DNA of 64,000 nt from FEN-1219 sp037445815. Lineage in GTDB: Bacteria > Pseudomonadota > Gammaproteobacteria > Steroidobacterales > Rariloculaceae. Where the stretch lies: assembly GCA_037445815.1 (NCBI GenBank), contig JBBIJV010000001.1:13050-77049 (forward strand), in the 5' to 3' direction. The stretch's first letter is position 1. Each line of letters begins with the position of its first letter. Shown here piece by piece: positions 1 to 8,606 of the stretch. The translations under genes were made by a program, and so were the position numbers. The notes under the pieces were generated by a model. It was not told where the DNA came from, ran no database searches, and was given only the letters and a program-made list of their open reading frames with translations.

Positions 1-798
1 GACGGCTTGCGACGGCACGGGCACGATCAACGTCGAGCGCCAGTCGATCGTGACGGACATGCGATAAGCCTCGTCGCGCGGCATGCCGAGCACACGCAAC
101 GCAGCGTAGGCGAGCTGCGACAGATCGACGCCGGCCGGGAACGTCACTTCGGGGCTGCGGCCCTGGATAACGTGGATGGCTAGCTCGCCGGACGTGAACC
201 GCTGCGTGACGACGGGCGACACGTGCACCGTGACGGGTTGGCCGTCGAGACCCACGGGCAGCTCCACGTCGGCGAGGCCGAGCGTGTCGAGCAGCGCCTG
301 AAGGCCGGCCGTTTTCAACGCGACGGTCGCCGTCACCTCCGGCGTCCCGACGATCTCGGCGCTCGTGAATCCCGGCGGCAGCCACGCCGGCGTCAGCACG
401 TCGATGCCCGCGGCAGCGCCGGCATCGGCCGTCGTCGCATACGAGACATGCTCGGCAATCCCGTTCAGATCGAGCTCGAAGCTGCCGATCAGCGAGGACG
501 GATCGAAGCCGCTCGACTCGAGCGCGCGAAACCGCTCGACGTCGACCTCGATGCCCGTGAACTGCGTGACGCGGAAGAGATTCAAGAACGCCTGCGCCGC
601 CACCTGCACGGGCGGCAGGGTGAACGCGAACCCCACGACGGCGATCGACGCCGCCGCGGCGAGCCACTTGCGCACGCGGGCTGGAGGCGCGATGCGCGCG
701 ACGGCGCTGGGGGGGAGGGTGCGCAGCGTCGCGCGCAATCGCGCTGCAAACTCGGCGTCCGGCTGCTTCTTCAGATCGCGAAGGAATTGATCGTCCAT
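1..798 (-). CDS. Membrane-anchored protein downstream of an ECF sigma factor, probable anti-sigma factor (3' end cut by window edge)
   Basis: The frame starts at the ATG at 798 and stays open for 266 codons to the window edge, so the C-terminus is missing. A charged N-terminal segment of about 44 residues is followed by one membrane segment at about residues 45-63 and then a long, probably periplasmic region. It begins 18 bp after the stop of the ECF sigma gene on the same strand. Sigma gene, then single-pass membrane protein is the usual order for ECF sigma factors and their anti-sigma partners, so it probably holds that sigma factor inactive. No zinc-binding HxxxCxxC motif is visible in the N-terminal part, so it is not a typical ZAS-domain anti-sigma factor. 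The role rests on position and topology only. Confidence 0.72.
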   Translation of the reverse strand, partial: MDDQFLRDLKKQPDAEFAARLRATLRTLPPSAVARIAPPARVRKWLAAAASIAVVGFAFTLPPVQVAAQAFLNLFRVTQFTGIEVDVERFRALESSGFDPSSLIGSFELDLNGIAEHVSYATTADAGAAAGIDVLTPAWLPPGFTSAEIVGTPEVTATVALKTAGLQALLDTLGLADVELPVGLDGQPVTVHVSPVVTQRFTSGELAIHVIQGRSPEVTFPAGVDLSQLAYAALRVLGMPRDEAYRMSVTIDWRSTLIVPVPSQAV

Positions 799-816
799 CG
801 TCGGCACCTCGATTCT

Positions 817-1347
817 TTACCAGTCGCGGCGCAACGCCTGCACGGCTCGGTGCAGGATCGTGCCCACGTTCGATTCGCTCAAACCCGTGAGCTCGGCGAT
901 GGCGCGATTCGTGGCCTCGGCGCCGTACTTCAGCGCCACGAGCTCTTGCTCGCGCAGCGGAAGCTTCTCGAGCAGCGCGGCGAGGCGGGCGAGATCCGAC
1001 TCCCTCGACACCTCGTCGTGGGGAGTGCCGGGCGCGGCCACCTCTTCCGCCGCGTCGAGCGGCAGATGCGCCCGCTGCGCGCGCAGATGGTCCGTCGCGA
1101 CATTGCGCGCGATGCTGAGCAGCCACGTGGAGAAACCCGCCACGTCGCGCCGGTACCTTGCGCGCGCCGACCAGGCCTTCTCGAACGTACGTGATGTCAA
1201 ATCTTCCGCGAGCGCCTCGTTGCCGAGGCGGTAGCGGAGGAAGTTGTAAACGCGCGGCAGCTGCTCCGTGAACACCGCGTCCCAATCGGGCTCGGCGGCC
1301 GCGATGCCAAAGAGCAGTGGTTTCGGAAGCTCGCCTTCGATTGCCAT
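817..1347 (-). CDS. ECF-family RNA polymerase sigma factor
   Basis: A 176-residue sigma-70 protein with only regions 2 and 4. Region 2 lies at about residues 27-95, including 'YNFLRYRLGNEALAEDLT' and the DNA-melting part 'FSTWLLSIARNVATDHLR'. Region 4 lies at about 125-175 with the helix-turn-helix 'AIAELTGLSESNVGTILHRA'. The frame is open further upstream, but the extension is arginine-rich and unlike the family, so the ATG at 1347 is preferred; it gives a normal ECF length. The next gene on the same strand, 18 bp on, is a one-pass membrane protein that is probably the cognate anti-sigma factor. The signal it responds to cannot be read from the sequence. Confidence 0.9.
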   Translation of the reverse strand: MAIEGELPKPLLFGIAAAEPDWDAVFTEQLPRVYNFLRYRLGNEALAEDLTSRTFEKAWSARARYRRDVAGFSTWLLSIARNVATDHLRAQRAHLPLDAAEEVAAPGTPHDEVSRESDLARLAALLEKLPLREQELVALKYGAEATNRAIAELTGLSESNVGTILHRAVQALRRDW

Positions 1348-1492
1348 CGGAGCAATATACGGGCGGCGCGAGCGGGTATCACGCGCGCGCTTCCGACGCT
1401 CCGAGCCCGAGCGCCCGGATGCCGCTTGATCGAAATTGCGCTGCCGGCGCCAAATGCTCGAGTCGTTCACGTGCACGCCGGAGGCATCGAAC

Positions 1493-1888
1493 ATGGAGCA
1501 GCGAACCGTCAACCCTTGGAAATGGCAGGACCAGTACGGCTTCTCGCAAGCCGTCGAAACGACGAGCGCGAGCCGCGTGCTGTACTGCGCCGGCCAGGCG
1601 TCCGTCGACGAGAACGGCACGCCGGTGCACGCGGGCGACATGCGCAAGCAGATCGAGCAGGCGTTCGACAACCTCGAGACGGTGTTGAAGGCGGCCGGCT
1701 ACAGCCTCGCGAACGTCGTGCGGCTCAACTACTACACGACGGACATCGACGGCTTCCTCCGCGCATCCGACGTCGTCGGCGCTCGGCTCGCCGCGGCCAA
1801 GTGCCAGCCGCCCGGCACGCTGCTCGGCGTTTCGAAGCTCGCGTTCCCCGGGCTCATGATCGAGATGGAGGCGACGGCCGCGAAGTGA
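1493..1888 (+). CDS. RidA/YjgF/YER057c/UK114-family protein
   Basis: A 131-residue single-domain protein with the chorismate-mutase-like fold of the Rid superfamily. 'RVLYCAGQASVDENG', 'QIEQAFDNLETVLKAAG' and 'VVRLNYYTTDI' are the usual family blocks. Archetypal RidA proteins hydrolyse reactive 2-aminoacrylate and related imines, using an Arg in the '(P)ARS' segment. Here the matching segment reads 'QPPGTLLGVSKL', so that Arg appears to be absent and imine deaminase activity is doubtful; it may belong to one of the Rid subfamilies of unknown function. The ATG at 1493 is chosen over one 57 bp upstream because family homology begins at 'MEQRTVNPWKW'. It is divergent from the ECF sigma gene across about 145 bp. 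Confidence 0.88.
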   Translation: MEQRTVNPWKWQDQYGFSQAVETTSASRVLYCAGQASVDENGTPVHAGDMRKQIEQAFDNLETVLKAAGYSLANVVRLNYYTTDIDGFLRASDVVGARLAAAKCQPPGTLLGVSKLAFPGLMIEMEATAAK

Positions 1889-2059
1889 CGGCCCCGGGGC
1901 CCGTCCCGGAACCGAGATTTCGCGTCCCGGCCCCGGAACACGACCGTACCCTGGCGTACGCACACCGAGCGCCCGCGTAGCGCAGAATCAATGCGTTAGC
2001 TCGGTCGCCACGGCCGGCACGATCCGTGCGTATAGCGACGCGAACGCAAGGGAGGTTCG

Positions 2060-2437
2060 ATGGGCGTAAAGACGTTTTCGCCGTTGCTCGGTGCGGTTTG
2101 GCTCGTTCTTCCGTTCGCCGCCGGAGCACATCATTCGCCGGCGATGTTCGATCCCTCGAAGCAGCTGACGCTGACGGGAACAGTCCGCGAGTTTCAGTGG
2201 ACGAACCCGCACAGCTACATCCAGCTCGTCGTGACATCCGACGACGGCGCGGAGCAAGAGTGGAGCCTCGAGATGGGCGCCAACGTCTATCTCTATAACT
2301 TAGGCTGGCGGCCGTCGACGGTGAAGACCGGCGACACGCTGACGGCCACCGTGATTGCGCTGCGCAACGGCGAACCCGGCGGGCTGCTCGTCGAGGCGCG
2401 GACGGCCGACGGCAAATCGCTGGGAGCGAACCCATGA
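2060..2437 (+). CDS. DUF6152 family exported protein (copy 1)
   Basis: A 125-residue protein with a Sec signal peptide (residues 1-23, ending Ala-Gly-Ala). Predicted cleavage leaves a mature protein starting His24-His25-Ser. The DUF6152 core follows: 'QLTLTGTVREFQWTNPHSY', with Asn-Pro-His at 49-51 and a C-terminal beta-rich part. The function of DUF6152 is not known to me. The stop overlaps the start of the next gene by 4 bp (ATGA), so the two are almost certainly co-translated, and an ADOP permease follows 7 bp after that. A good purine-rich ribosome site ('gggagg') precedes the ATG. The N-terminal His-His after cleavage recurs in all four copies in the window. Confidence 0.9.
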   Translation: MGVKTFSPLLGAVWLVLPFAAGAHHSPAMFDPSKQLTLTGTVREFQWTNPHSYIQLVVTSDDGAEQEWSLEMGANVYLYNLGWRPSTVKTGDTLTATVIALRNGEPGGLLVEARTADGKSLGANP

Positions 2438-3171
2438 ACGTCTCGCGAAGGATCGCGGTGCACGCTTCGTTTTGCGCCGCATTCGCCATGGCGTGCGGCG
2501 TCGCGCCGGCGGCGCTGCACGCGCAGTCGTTGCCGGACTGGAGCGGCTACTGGATCGGCGAAGGCCTCGAGGCGCAGATCTCGGGCTTTCCCGAAGGCGG
2601 CGACTACAAGCTGCTCGGGCAAACCGCGCCCTGGAACGAAGAAGGCCGCGCGCGCGTCACGGCGGCGAGCCGCCGCAGCGCGGATCAGAAAGCCAACGGC
2701 TGGGGCTATCCGCTGATGATGAACTCCGCCGCGCCGCTGCAGTTCCTGGTCACGCCGCGCGAGACGCTCATCGTCAACGTGTACCGCGACGTGCGGCACG
2801 TCTATACCGACGGCCGCGCCTTGCCAGCCGAAGAAGATCGTTGGCCGACGACGTGGGGCGAGTCCGTCGGCCGCTGGGAAGGCGACACGCTCGTCATCGA
2901 AACCGTTTCGGTCAGAAATCCGAACCGCTACTTCTTTTCGTCGCCGCCGTTGTCCGAGCAGGCGCGCTACGTCGAGCGTTTGCGCAAGGCGGGCCCGGAT
3001 CGCATCGAATCCGTCATGACGATCGAGGATCCCGTCACGCTCTCGGCGCCATGGGTGGTCAATCTCGCTTACACGCGCGCGGCGGGGCTCGATCGCATGA
3101 TCCACGACGATTACGACAACGACCGCAGCGTGGTCGAGAACGGCTTGTTCACGATCGTGCCGGACGAGTGA
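2434..3171 (+). CDS. Exported partner protein of DUF6152, 'GRWEGDTLV' family (copy 1)
   Basis: A 245-residue protein with a signal peptide (cleavage near Ala30-Gln31). Its hallmark is 'SVGRWEGDTLVIETVSV' at about 144-160, preceded by 'VRHVYTDGRALP' (120-131). The same two blocks are found in the proteins at 7159, 24120 and 53710. I know this family only as conserved hypothetical exported proteins. The gene overlaps the DUF6152 stop by 4 bp, which argues for fixed stoichiometry. It is the most divergent copy: the usual 'GHSIGRW' reads 'GESVGRW', and the cysteine seen in the other three copies near the middle is missing. Its substrate or partner is unknown. Confidence 0.82.
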   Translation: MNVSRRIAVHASFCAAFAMACGVAPAALHAQSLPDWSGYWIGEGLEAQISGFPEGGDYKLLGQTAPWNEEGRARVTAASRRSADQKANGWGYPLMMNSAAPLQFLVTPRETLIVNVYRDVRHVYTDGRALPAEEDRWPTTWGESVGRWEGDTLVIETVSVRNPNRYFFSSPPLSEQARYVERLRKAGPDRIESVMTIEDPVTLSAPWVVNLAYTRAAGLDRMIHDDYDNDRSVVENGLFTIVPDE

Positions 3172-3178
3172 GGTCGCG

Positions 3179-5611
3179 ATGAAAGAGTTTCGGTTGGCCG
3201 TGCGGCAGTTGCTGCGGTATCCGTCGTTCAGCGCGGTCGTCATCGCGACGCTCGCGCTCGGGCTCGGCGCGTGCACGCTAATCTTCAGCGTCGTGAACGG
3301 CGTGCTGCTTACGCCGTTGCCGTATCCCGAGCCCGATCGCATCGTACGCGTTCGCCAGATCGGCGAGACGGGCCTTGTCTCCGAGAACATCTCCGAGCCG
3401 AATTTTCGCGACTTGAAGGAGCAAACGCGATCGTTCGCGGTGCTCGCGCGTTACTCCGCCGGCGTTCAGCCCGTGTCGGGCGGCAGCGAGCCGACACGTG
3501 TTCAGACTGCGGATGTGTCGGCCGGCTTTCTCGACGTCGTCGGAATCCAACCGGTCGCCGGTCGAGCGTTTTCGCCGGACGATCATCGGGCCGGCGCCGC
3601 GCCGGCCGCGATCATCAGCTACGCGTATTGGCAACGCTATTTCGGCGGCGACCCCGCCTTCGGCGGGCGCACGCTCAAGATCGCCGATGAAACCTATTCG
3701 ATCGTCGGCGTCATGCCGCAGGGCTTCGACTACCCCGAGGGCACGGAGATCTGGATACCGGCCGAGCTGCGCGGCTACGTCGGATCGCGCACGGCACACG
3801 ACTTTCGCGCCGCGGGCCGGCTCGCGCCGGGCGTGTCGCTCGCGCAAGCCCAGGCGGACACGAGCGCCGTCGCGCGCCGCGTGAAGGCAGAACACGGTGG
3901 CGGCACTTGGATGTCCGATGCGGCCGTCACTCCACTCCATGACGCCATGGTCAGCAGCGCGCGGCCGGCCCTGCTCGTGCTCCTAGCCTCCGTCGCGCTG
4001 TTGTTCGTCGTCGCCGCCGCGAACGCTGCGAATCTGGTGCTCGCGCGGGCCATCGGCCGCGATCAAGAATTCGGCATTCGCTCCGCGCTCGGCGCCGGCT
4101 GGCGTCAGCTCGCGCGGCAGTTCTTCGCGGAGACGCTGCTCCTCTCCGGCGTCGCGGGACTGCTCGGCATCTTGTTTGCCGCGTGGGGCGTCAACGCGGT
4201 CGTGCGGCTCGCGGCCGACCGGCTGCCGCGGGCGGATTCGATCGGCATCGACTGGACCGTGCTCGGTTTCGCGCTGGCGCTCAGCGTGGCGACGGCAGGC
4301 GGCTTGAGCGTGCTGGCCGCGTGGCGCGCGAGCTCCGGAGGCGTCGCGCTGCGCTACAACCAGCGCACCGGCGGCGCTCGGCGCTCGCCGCTCATCGAGG
4401 GCCTCGTCGTCGCTCAAGTCGGCTTGGCGCTCCTGCTCGTCGTCGGCGCGGCGCTGCTCGGCCGCAGCTTCGTCGTGTTAACGAGCCTCGATCCCGGCTT
4501 TCGCACCGAGGGCCTCGTGTTCATGGACGTCTCCGCGCCGTGGCCCGGCGACCGCAGGGAGCTCGAGCCGTTGGTGCCCTTCTATGACGAGCTGATCGAG
4601 CGCTTGCGCGCGCTGCCCGGCGTCGACGCCGTCGCGGGTGTCTCGATTCCGCCCGGCGCGGGCGGCGGATGGAACGGCTCGGCATTCAGCCAAACGCATC
4701 CCGACGAGATTCGGAGCTTCGAGGACCTTGGCGCCGTCGCGGCCGATCCTACTCGCGTCTCACGCCTCACCGAATACCGTGTTGCGAGCGACGACTATTT
4801 CGCGGCTGTCGGCATTCGGCTGTTGCGCGGCCGAACCTTCGAGCGCACCGACGGCCCGGACGCCGAGCGTGTCGGCGTCGTGAGCCAGTCGCTCGCCGAG
4901 CGCCTGTGGCCGGGCCAAGATCCGCTCGGCAAGCTGGTTCAGTTCGGCGGAATGGACGGCGACCTCCGGCCCTCGACGGTCGTCGGCGTCGTCGCGGACG
5001 TGCGCGGCACCTTCGGCCTCGAACAGGAGCCAAGACCCACCTTCTATGCGCCTTACCGCCAACGGCCGTGGAGCCTCGTGATGTTCGAAATCGTCATTCG
5101 CACGGCCGACGCCGCGCGCATCATCCCGGCGGCGCGCGACATGGTGCAGCGCATGGACCCCGAGATGGCACCGCAGTTTTCGACGTCCGAGCAGACGTAC
5201 TCGGCCCAGCTCGCGCCGCGCCGGTTGAACCTCGTGTTGATCGGCGTGTTCGGCGGCACGGCGCTGTTGCTCGCGCTCGCGGGCATCTATGGCAGCATGG
5301 CGTTTCAAGTCGCGCGGCGCACACACGAGATCGGGGTGCGCATGGCGCTCGGGGCGAAGCCCGCGCGCGTCGTTTCGATGGTCGTGCGGCGCAGCTTGCT
5401 ACTCGCGGGGCTCGGCGTCGCCGCGGGCCTTGCGATCGCGCTAGCCGCCTCGCGCCTCGTGAGCTCGCTGTTGTACGGAATCGCACCGCACGACCCGATT
5501 TCGTACGCCGCCGGTGCCGCGCTCCTGCTACTCGCCGCCGTCGCAGCGGGACTACTGCCCGCCTTGCGCGCGGCGCGCGTCGATCCCGTGACCGCGCTTC
5601 GGAGCGAGTAA
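3179..5611 (+). CDS. ADOP-type ABC transporter permease (duplicated MacB/FtsX domains)
   Basis: An 810-residue integral membrane protein made of two tandem units, each a periplasmic MacB_PCD-type domain followed by an FtsX transmembrane domain. The first unit spans about 20-380 and the second about 405-805. 'RDQEFGIRSALGAGWRQLARQ' (after the first helices) and 'RTHEIGVRMALGAKPARVV' near the C-terminus are the typical FtsX-domain signatures. This layout is that of the ADOP ('Acidobacterial duplicated orphan permease') family, which lacks a linked ATPase gene; none is seen here either. The N-terminal cytoplasmic extension of many ADOP proteins is absent; the protein starts directly with 'MKEFRLAVRQLLRYPSFS'. 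It lies 7 bp after the DUF6152/partner pair and is probably in that operon. The substrate is unknown. Confidence 0.88.
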   Translation: MKEFRLAVRQLLRYPSFSAVVIATLALGLGACTLIFSVVNGVLLTPLPYPEPDRIVRVRQIGETGLVSENISEPNFRDLKEQTRSFAVLARYSAGVQPVSGGSEPTRVQTADVSAGFLDVVGIQPVAGRAFSPDDHRAGAAPAAIISYAYWQRYFGGDPAFGGRTLKIADETYSIVGVMPQGFDYPEGTEIWIPAELRGYVGSRTAHDFRAAGRLAPGVSLAQAQADTSAVARRVKAEHGGGTWMSDAAVTPLHDAMVSSARPALLVLLASVALLFVVAAANAANLVLARAIGRDQEFGIRSALGAGWRQLARQFFAETLLLSGVAGLLGILFAAWGVNAVVRLAADRLPRADSIGIDWTVLGFALALSVATAGGLSVLAAWRASSGGVALRYNQRTGGARRSPLIEGLVVAQVGLALLLVVGAALLGRSFVVLTSLDPGFRTEGLVFMDVSAPWPGDRRELEPLVPFYDELIERLRALPGVDAVAGVSIPPGAGGGWNGSAFSQTHPDEIRSFEDLGAVAADPTRVSRLTEYRVASDDYFAAVGIRLLRGRTFERTDGPDAERVGVVSQSLAERLWPGQDPLGKLVQFGGMDGDLRPSTVVGVVADVRGTFGLEQEPRPTFYAPYRQRPWSLVMFEIVIRTADAARIIPAARDMVQRMDPEMAPQFSTSEQTYSAQLAPRRLNLVLIGVFGGTALLLALAGIYGSMAFQVARRTHEIGVRMALGAKPARVVSMVVRRSLLLAGLGVAAGLAIALAASRLVSSLLYGIAPHDPISYAAGAALLLLAAVAAGLLPALRAARVDPVTALRSE

Positions 5612-5689
5612 GCGCCGCACCGCGCGGCGCGCTGACCGGCTGCGCGCGAGCTGAGTCGCTGCTGTACGCGCTCGCGAGCGCACTTGATT

Positions 5690-6230
5690 CGAAGCACGTA
5701 CCAGATCGAGCTCGGCACGATCGCGCGCAAGATTCATTGGAAGATTGGAAGCGCGGCCGAGTCACGATCCACGCAGCGCGAGACGGTCGTCCGCACGAGG
5801 TAGTGGCTCGCGCAGCGATCGTGACGCTGCCCGTCTGCGTGTCTTAGCTGCCGCCCGAAGTACCGAACGGCGTGCGCTTTGTTCCCGCCCTCACGGCCAA
5901 AGAACAAGGGCTCGCGAGCGGCCCCGTGATCAAGGTCTTGTTGCGCTTTCGCGAGCCGTTCTCAGAGCAGGTCGATGACGCGCGTTACGCCGAGCGCTGC
6001 CTAGCCGATTTTCAAGGCGCCTATCTGCACGACTGGCAAGCAGATCCGTTCGCGTGCGGCGCACACAGCTACGCGGTCGCCGGCGGCGGCAACGCGCGCG
6101 AGCTGCCGGAACGGCCGCTCGCGAGCACGCTGTTCTTCACGGGCGAGGCGCCGGCACAGCCGGCGAATCCGGTACGGTCGCGGGCGCGCTCGACAGCGGC
6201 AAACGCGCCCTGGAGCAGCTGCTAGGGTCC
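5690..6230 (+). pseudogene. Relic of a flavin amine oxidase (FAD-dependent), with frameshifts and a stop
   Basis: Three reading frames must be joined to give an amine-oxidase C-terminal half. The second frame gives 'IELGTIARKIHWK' (from 5705), the first gives 'RGRVTIHAARDGRPHEVVA' and 'RAAIVTLPVCV', an in-frame TAG lies at 5845-5847, and the same frame resumes with 'PNGVRFVPALTAKEQGLASG' and 'VIKVLLRFREPFSEQ'. Near 6155 another shift leads to the FAD-binding end 'GESGTVAGALDSGKRALEQL'. The N-terminal Rossmann region is missing. It lies just after the ADOP permease on the same strand. The gene is dead as read; sequencing error would have to explain at least three separate lesions. Confidence 0.75.
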
Positions 6231-6364
6231 GCTCGGAGGTCGGGTAGCAGCAGGCGGCGCGCTGCTACCGCGTAGGTGTATGCGCTCTTTTCTCTCCGCC
6301 ACTTGCTCGCGAAAACGGGCGGTCCGGCCAGTCTTGCCGCTTGCATCGGTGCTTGTGGCCATTG

Positions 6365-6674
6365 TTAGAGCCCCACGTGCTTGCGAAGCATGCGCACGCC
6401 GAGCTTCAAGTCCAACGCGAACGCGCCGAGCCCCGGGACGCTGCGCTGCACGCGCATCGAATCGAGGGCGTTATCGGCGCAGCCGAAGTGCACGCACGCG
6501 AGCCGGCGCGCCTCTTCCGAAGGAATAGCCCCGGCCGCGCAACGCCTCCTCGGCCAGCTCGAGATGCGCCTCGAGCTCGCGCCGCAAGTCGTCGTCGGCG
6601 CGCCGGCCTCGTACCGTGCCCCATAGCCGCGAAGCCCATTCGCGAAGCTCCGGCCATGGCGCACGAGCACTCAT
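6365..6674 (-). pseudogene. N-terminal relic of an ADOP-type permease, frameshifted and truncated
   Basis: From the ATG at 6674 the frame reads the typical cytoplasmic N-terminus of ADOP permeases ('DDDLRRELEAHLELAEEALR'). Near 6533 a one-base shift moves the homology into another frame, which continues 'SEEARRLACVHFGCADNALD' and 'LDLKLGVRMLRKHVGL' and then stops at 6365, just where the first membrane helix should begin. All transmembrane and periplasmic domains are gone. The start overlaps the PadR regulator stop (ATGA), which is the usual PadR-ADOP operon arrangement, so this is the remains of a regulator-permease pair. Confidence 0.78.
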
Positions 6675-7018
6675 GGCTGCGGCGCGAACAGCTGATCGAT
6701 GATCGACACCATGCGGTCCCAGCCGCGCTTCTCGTTGACGAGCCCGCGCCGGCCCGCGGCCGTGATGCGGTAGTAGCGCGCCTTGCGGTTGTTGCTCGTC
6801 ACACCCCACTCGCCTTTCACGAAGCCGCGCTGCTCGAGCCGCATCAGCGACGGATAGAGCGTGCCCATGTTGAGCTGCAGCGCGCCGCCGGACACTTGCC
6901 CGAGGCTCTCGGCGATCGCGTAGCCGTGCTGCGCGCCGAGCGACGCGAGCGTCTGAAGCACCATGAGATCGAGCGTGCCTTGCAGAACGCCCGCTTTGCT
7001 TCGAGCTTTAATGGTCAC
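6671..7018 (-). CDS. PadR family transcriptional regulator
   Basis: A 115-residue winged-helix protein of the short PadR type. 'LQGTLDLMVLQTLASLGAQH' and 'GYAIAESLGQVSGGALQLNM' with 'GTLYPSLMRLEQRGFVKGEW' form the wHTH, and 'RKARYYRITAAGRRGLVNEK' is the beta wing with the following helix. PadR proteins are usually dimeric repressors released by small ligands. Its stop overlaps the start of an ADOP relic by 4 bp, so it once regulated or was co-expressed with that permease. It is divergent from the DUF6152-partner fusion at 7159 across about 140 bp, so it may control that gene now. Confidence 0.93.
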   Translation of the reverse strand: MTIKARSKAGVLQGTLDLMVLQTLASLGAQHGYAIAESLGQVSGGALQLNMGTLYPSLMRLEQRGFVKGEWGVTSNNRKARYYRITAAGRRGLVNEKRGWDRMVSIIDQLFAPQP

Positions 7019-7158
7019 GCCAATAGAGTCAGTGTTCTTTGTTCGGACGTCAAATGGTGCATGGGTTCGCGGCGGCCGAAGCGCCTTTGGGGACCGTTGG
7101 CCGCGGCGCCGTTTGCTACTACCATGATCCGCGGCTGATCGCGCTTTCCGGAGGGAAT

Positions 7159-8334
7159 ATGACGCCTCGAAGCGGTTTGCTCGTAGCCGCGGCGCTCGTC
7201 GCGAGCCCCGCGGCCGCTCACCACGGAATCGGCACCTTCGACACGCGGCAAGAAATCACGCTCACGGGGACCGTGACCGGCGTCGATTTCGTGAACCCGC
7301 ACTCGTGGGTCTATCTCGACGTGAAGGGCGACGACGGCACGATCCAGCCGTGGCGCTGCGAGATGCGCTCGGCGACGACGCTGCGCCGCTCGGGCTGGAC
7401 GCCCGAGATGTTCGAGCCGGGCAAGCCGGTGAAGATCACGGCCGCGCCCGATCGCGTCGACCCGCGCTCCTGCTATCTATCGACGATCGTGTTTGCGGAC
7501 GGCAGATCTGCCGACCGCTACGGACAGCTTTCCGCAGCGCCGGCGCCGCGCGTCTCCGCCGAGCGCCCGACGCGGCTACCCTCGGGCGAGCCGAACCTCT
7601 CGGGCGACTGGGCACCCGAGCAGCTCGTGATGACGGACCCGCGCGGCCGCGGCGGCGCGCTCGTGCCGCTCTCTCGTGCGGACAGTTTCGAGCCGGGCGC
7701 CAGCACGGCCGAGAACGCGCGCCAATACCGCACGCGCGACGTAACGCTCACGCCGGCCGGCCAAGTGGCGGCGGACGCGTTCGAGACGTACAACCCGGAG
7801 CACAACCCGCGCTTGCGCTGCGAGACGACGAGCATCATTTTCGACTGGACCTATGACGGCGCCGTCAATCGCATCACGCAAACGCCCGACACCATCACGC
7901 TCGAGTACGGCCAGCTCGGCTTCACGCGCACGATCCACATGGATCAGACACGGCACCCGGAGAACGTCGAGCCGAGCCGCGGCGGACACTCGATAGGCCG
8001 CTGGGACGGCGACGTGCTCGTCGTCGACACCGTCGGGTTCGCGCCCGGCGTGTTGTCGCCGCCGGTGATGCATACGGACCAGCTGCACGTCGTCGAGCGG
8101 TTCTGGGTCGATCCGGAGGGACCTACGCTGATGCGCAGCTACGCGGCCCAGGACCCCGTCTACTTCACGAGCACCTACAGCGGCAGCGACATGCTGTCGC
8201 TCGCCGACGTGCCGTATTCGCCGGACGAGTGCAACGGCGACCTCACGTTCCTCGACTACTCGAAGGAAGCGCAGCCGCGGCCCGCGCCCGAAGCGCCGGC
8301 ACCGGCGAAGCCCTGGTGGAAATTCTGGGACTGA
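7159..8334 (+). CDS. Fusion of DUF6152 and its 'GRWDGD' partner in one exported protein
   Basis: A 391-residue protein. Residues 1-20 are a signal peptide ending Ala-Ala-Ala, leaving His21-His22-Gly as the predicted mature N-terminus. Residues 21 to about 115 are a DUF6152 domain ('EITLTGTVTGVDFVNPHSWV', Asn-Pro-His at 46-48). Residues about 140-375 match the partner family, with 'HSIGRWDGDVLVVDTVGF' at 277-294. The tail is Pro/Ala-rich and ends 'PWWKFWD'. The start at 7159 is chosen because a strong Shine-Dalgarno (ggaggg, 7150-7155) precedes it and it gives a clean signal peptide; an upstream in-frame ATG at 7039 gives no signal sequence. The fusion is direct evidence that the two families act together. 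Confidence 0.88.
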   Translation: MTPRSGLLVAAALVASPAAAHHGIGTFDTRQEITLTGTVTGVDFVNPHSWVYLDVKGDDGTIQPWRCEMRSATTLRRSGWTPEMFEPGKPVKITAAPDRVDPRSCYLSTIVFADGRSADRYGQLSAAPAPRVSAERPTRLPSGEPNLSGDWAPEQLVMTDPRGRGGALVPLSRADSFEPGASTAENARQYRTRDVTLTPAGQVAADAFETYNPEHNPRLRCETTSIIFDWTYDGAVNRITQTPDTITLEYGQLGFTRTIHMDQTRHPENVEPSRGGHSIGRWDGDVLVVDTVGFAPGVLSPPVMHTDQLHVVERFWVDPEGPTLMRSYAAQDPVYFTSTYSGSDMLSLADVPYSPDECNGDLTFLDYSKEAQPRPAPEAPAPAKPWWKFWD

Positions 8335-8606
8335 GCCGCTGCCGGCTCACTGCGGCGGCGTGAAGGACCAGTTCCCGGTCGTCGTCCGTGGGCCGCGCGT
8401 CTGCGCCGGCATCTCGCCGACGACCGCTTGCTCGCGCATCTCGACTACCGCGACATTGCGAAGCTGCTGCCGCTTTTTCGCTGCGTGGGCGTCACCGGCC
8501 GGACGAGCGCGAGATCGATCCGCGAGTATCGAAAAAGCGCATCGTTCCGGAGTTTGTACCCAAAGCGTCGCGCTTCCGCTCGAATGAGCCGCAGGGCGAA
8601 CTGACG

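Noticed and set aside
8335..8606. A small gene between the DUF6152 fusion and the MetE-like gene
   Set aside because: Frames here are short, overlap each other and lack homology; taken as intergenic.
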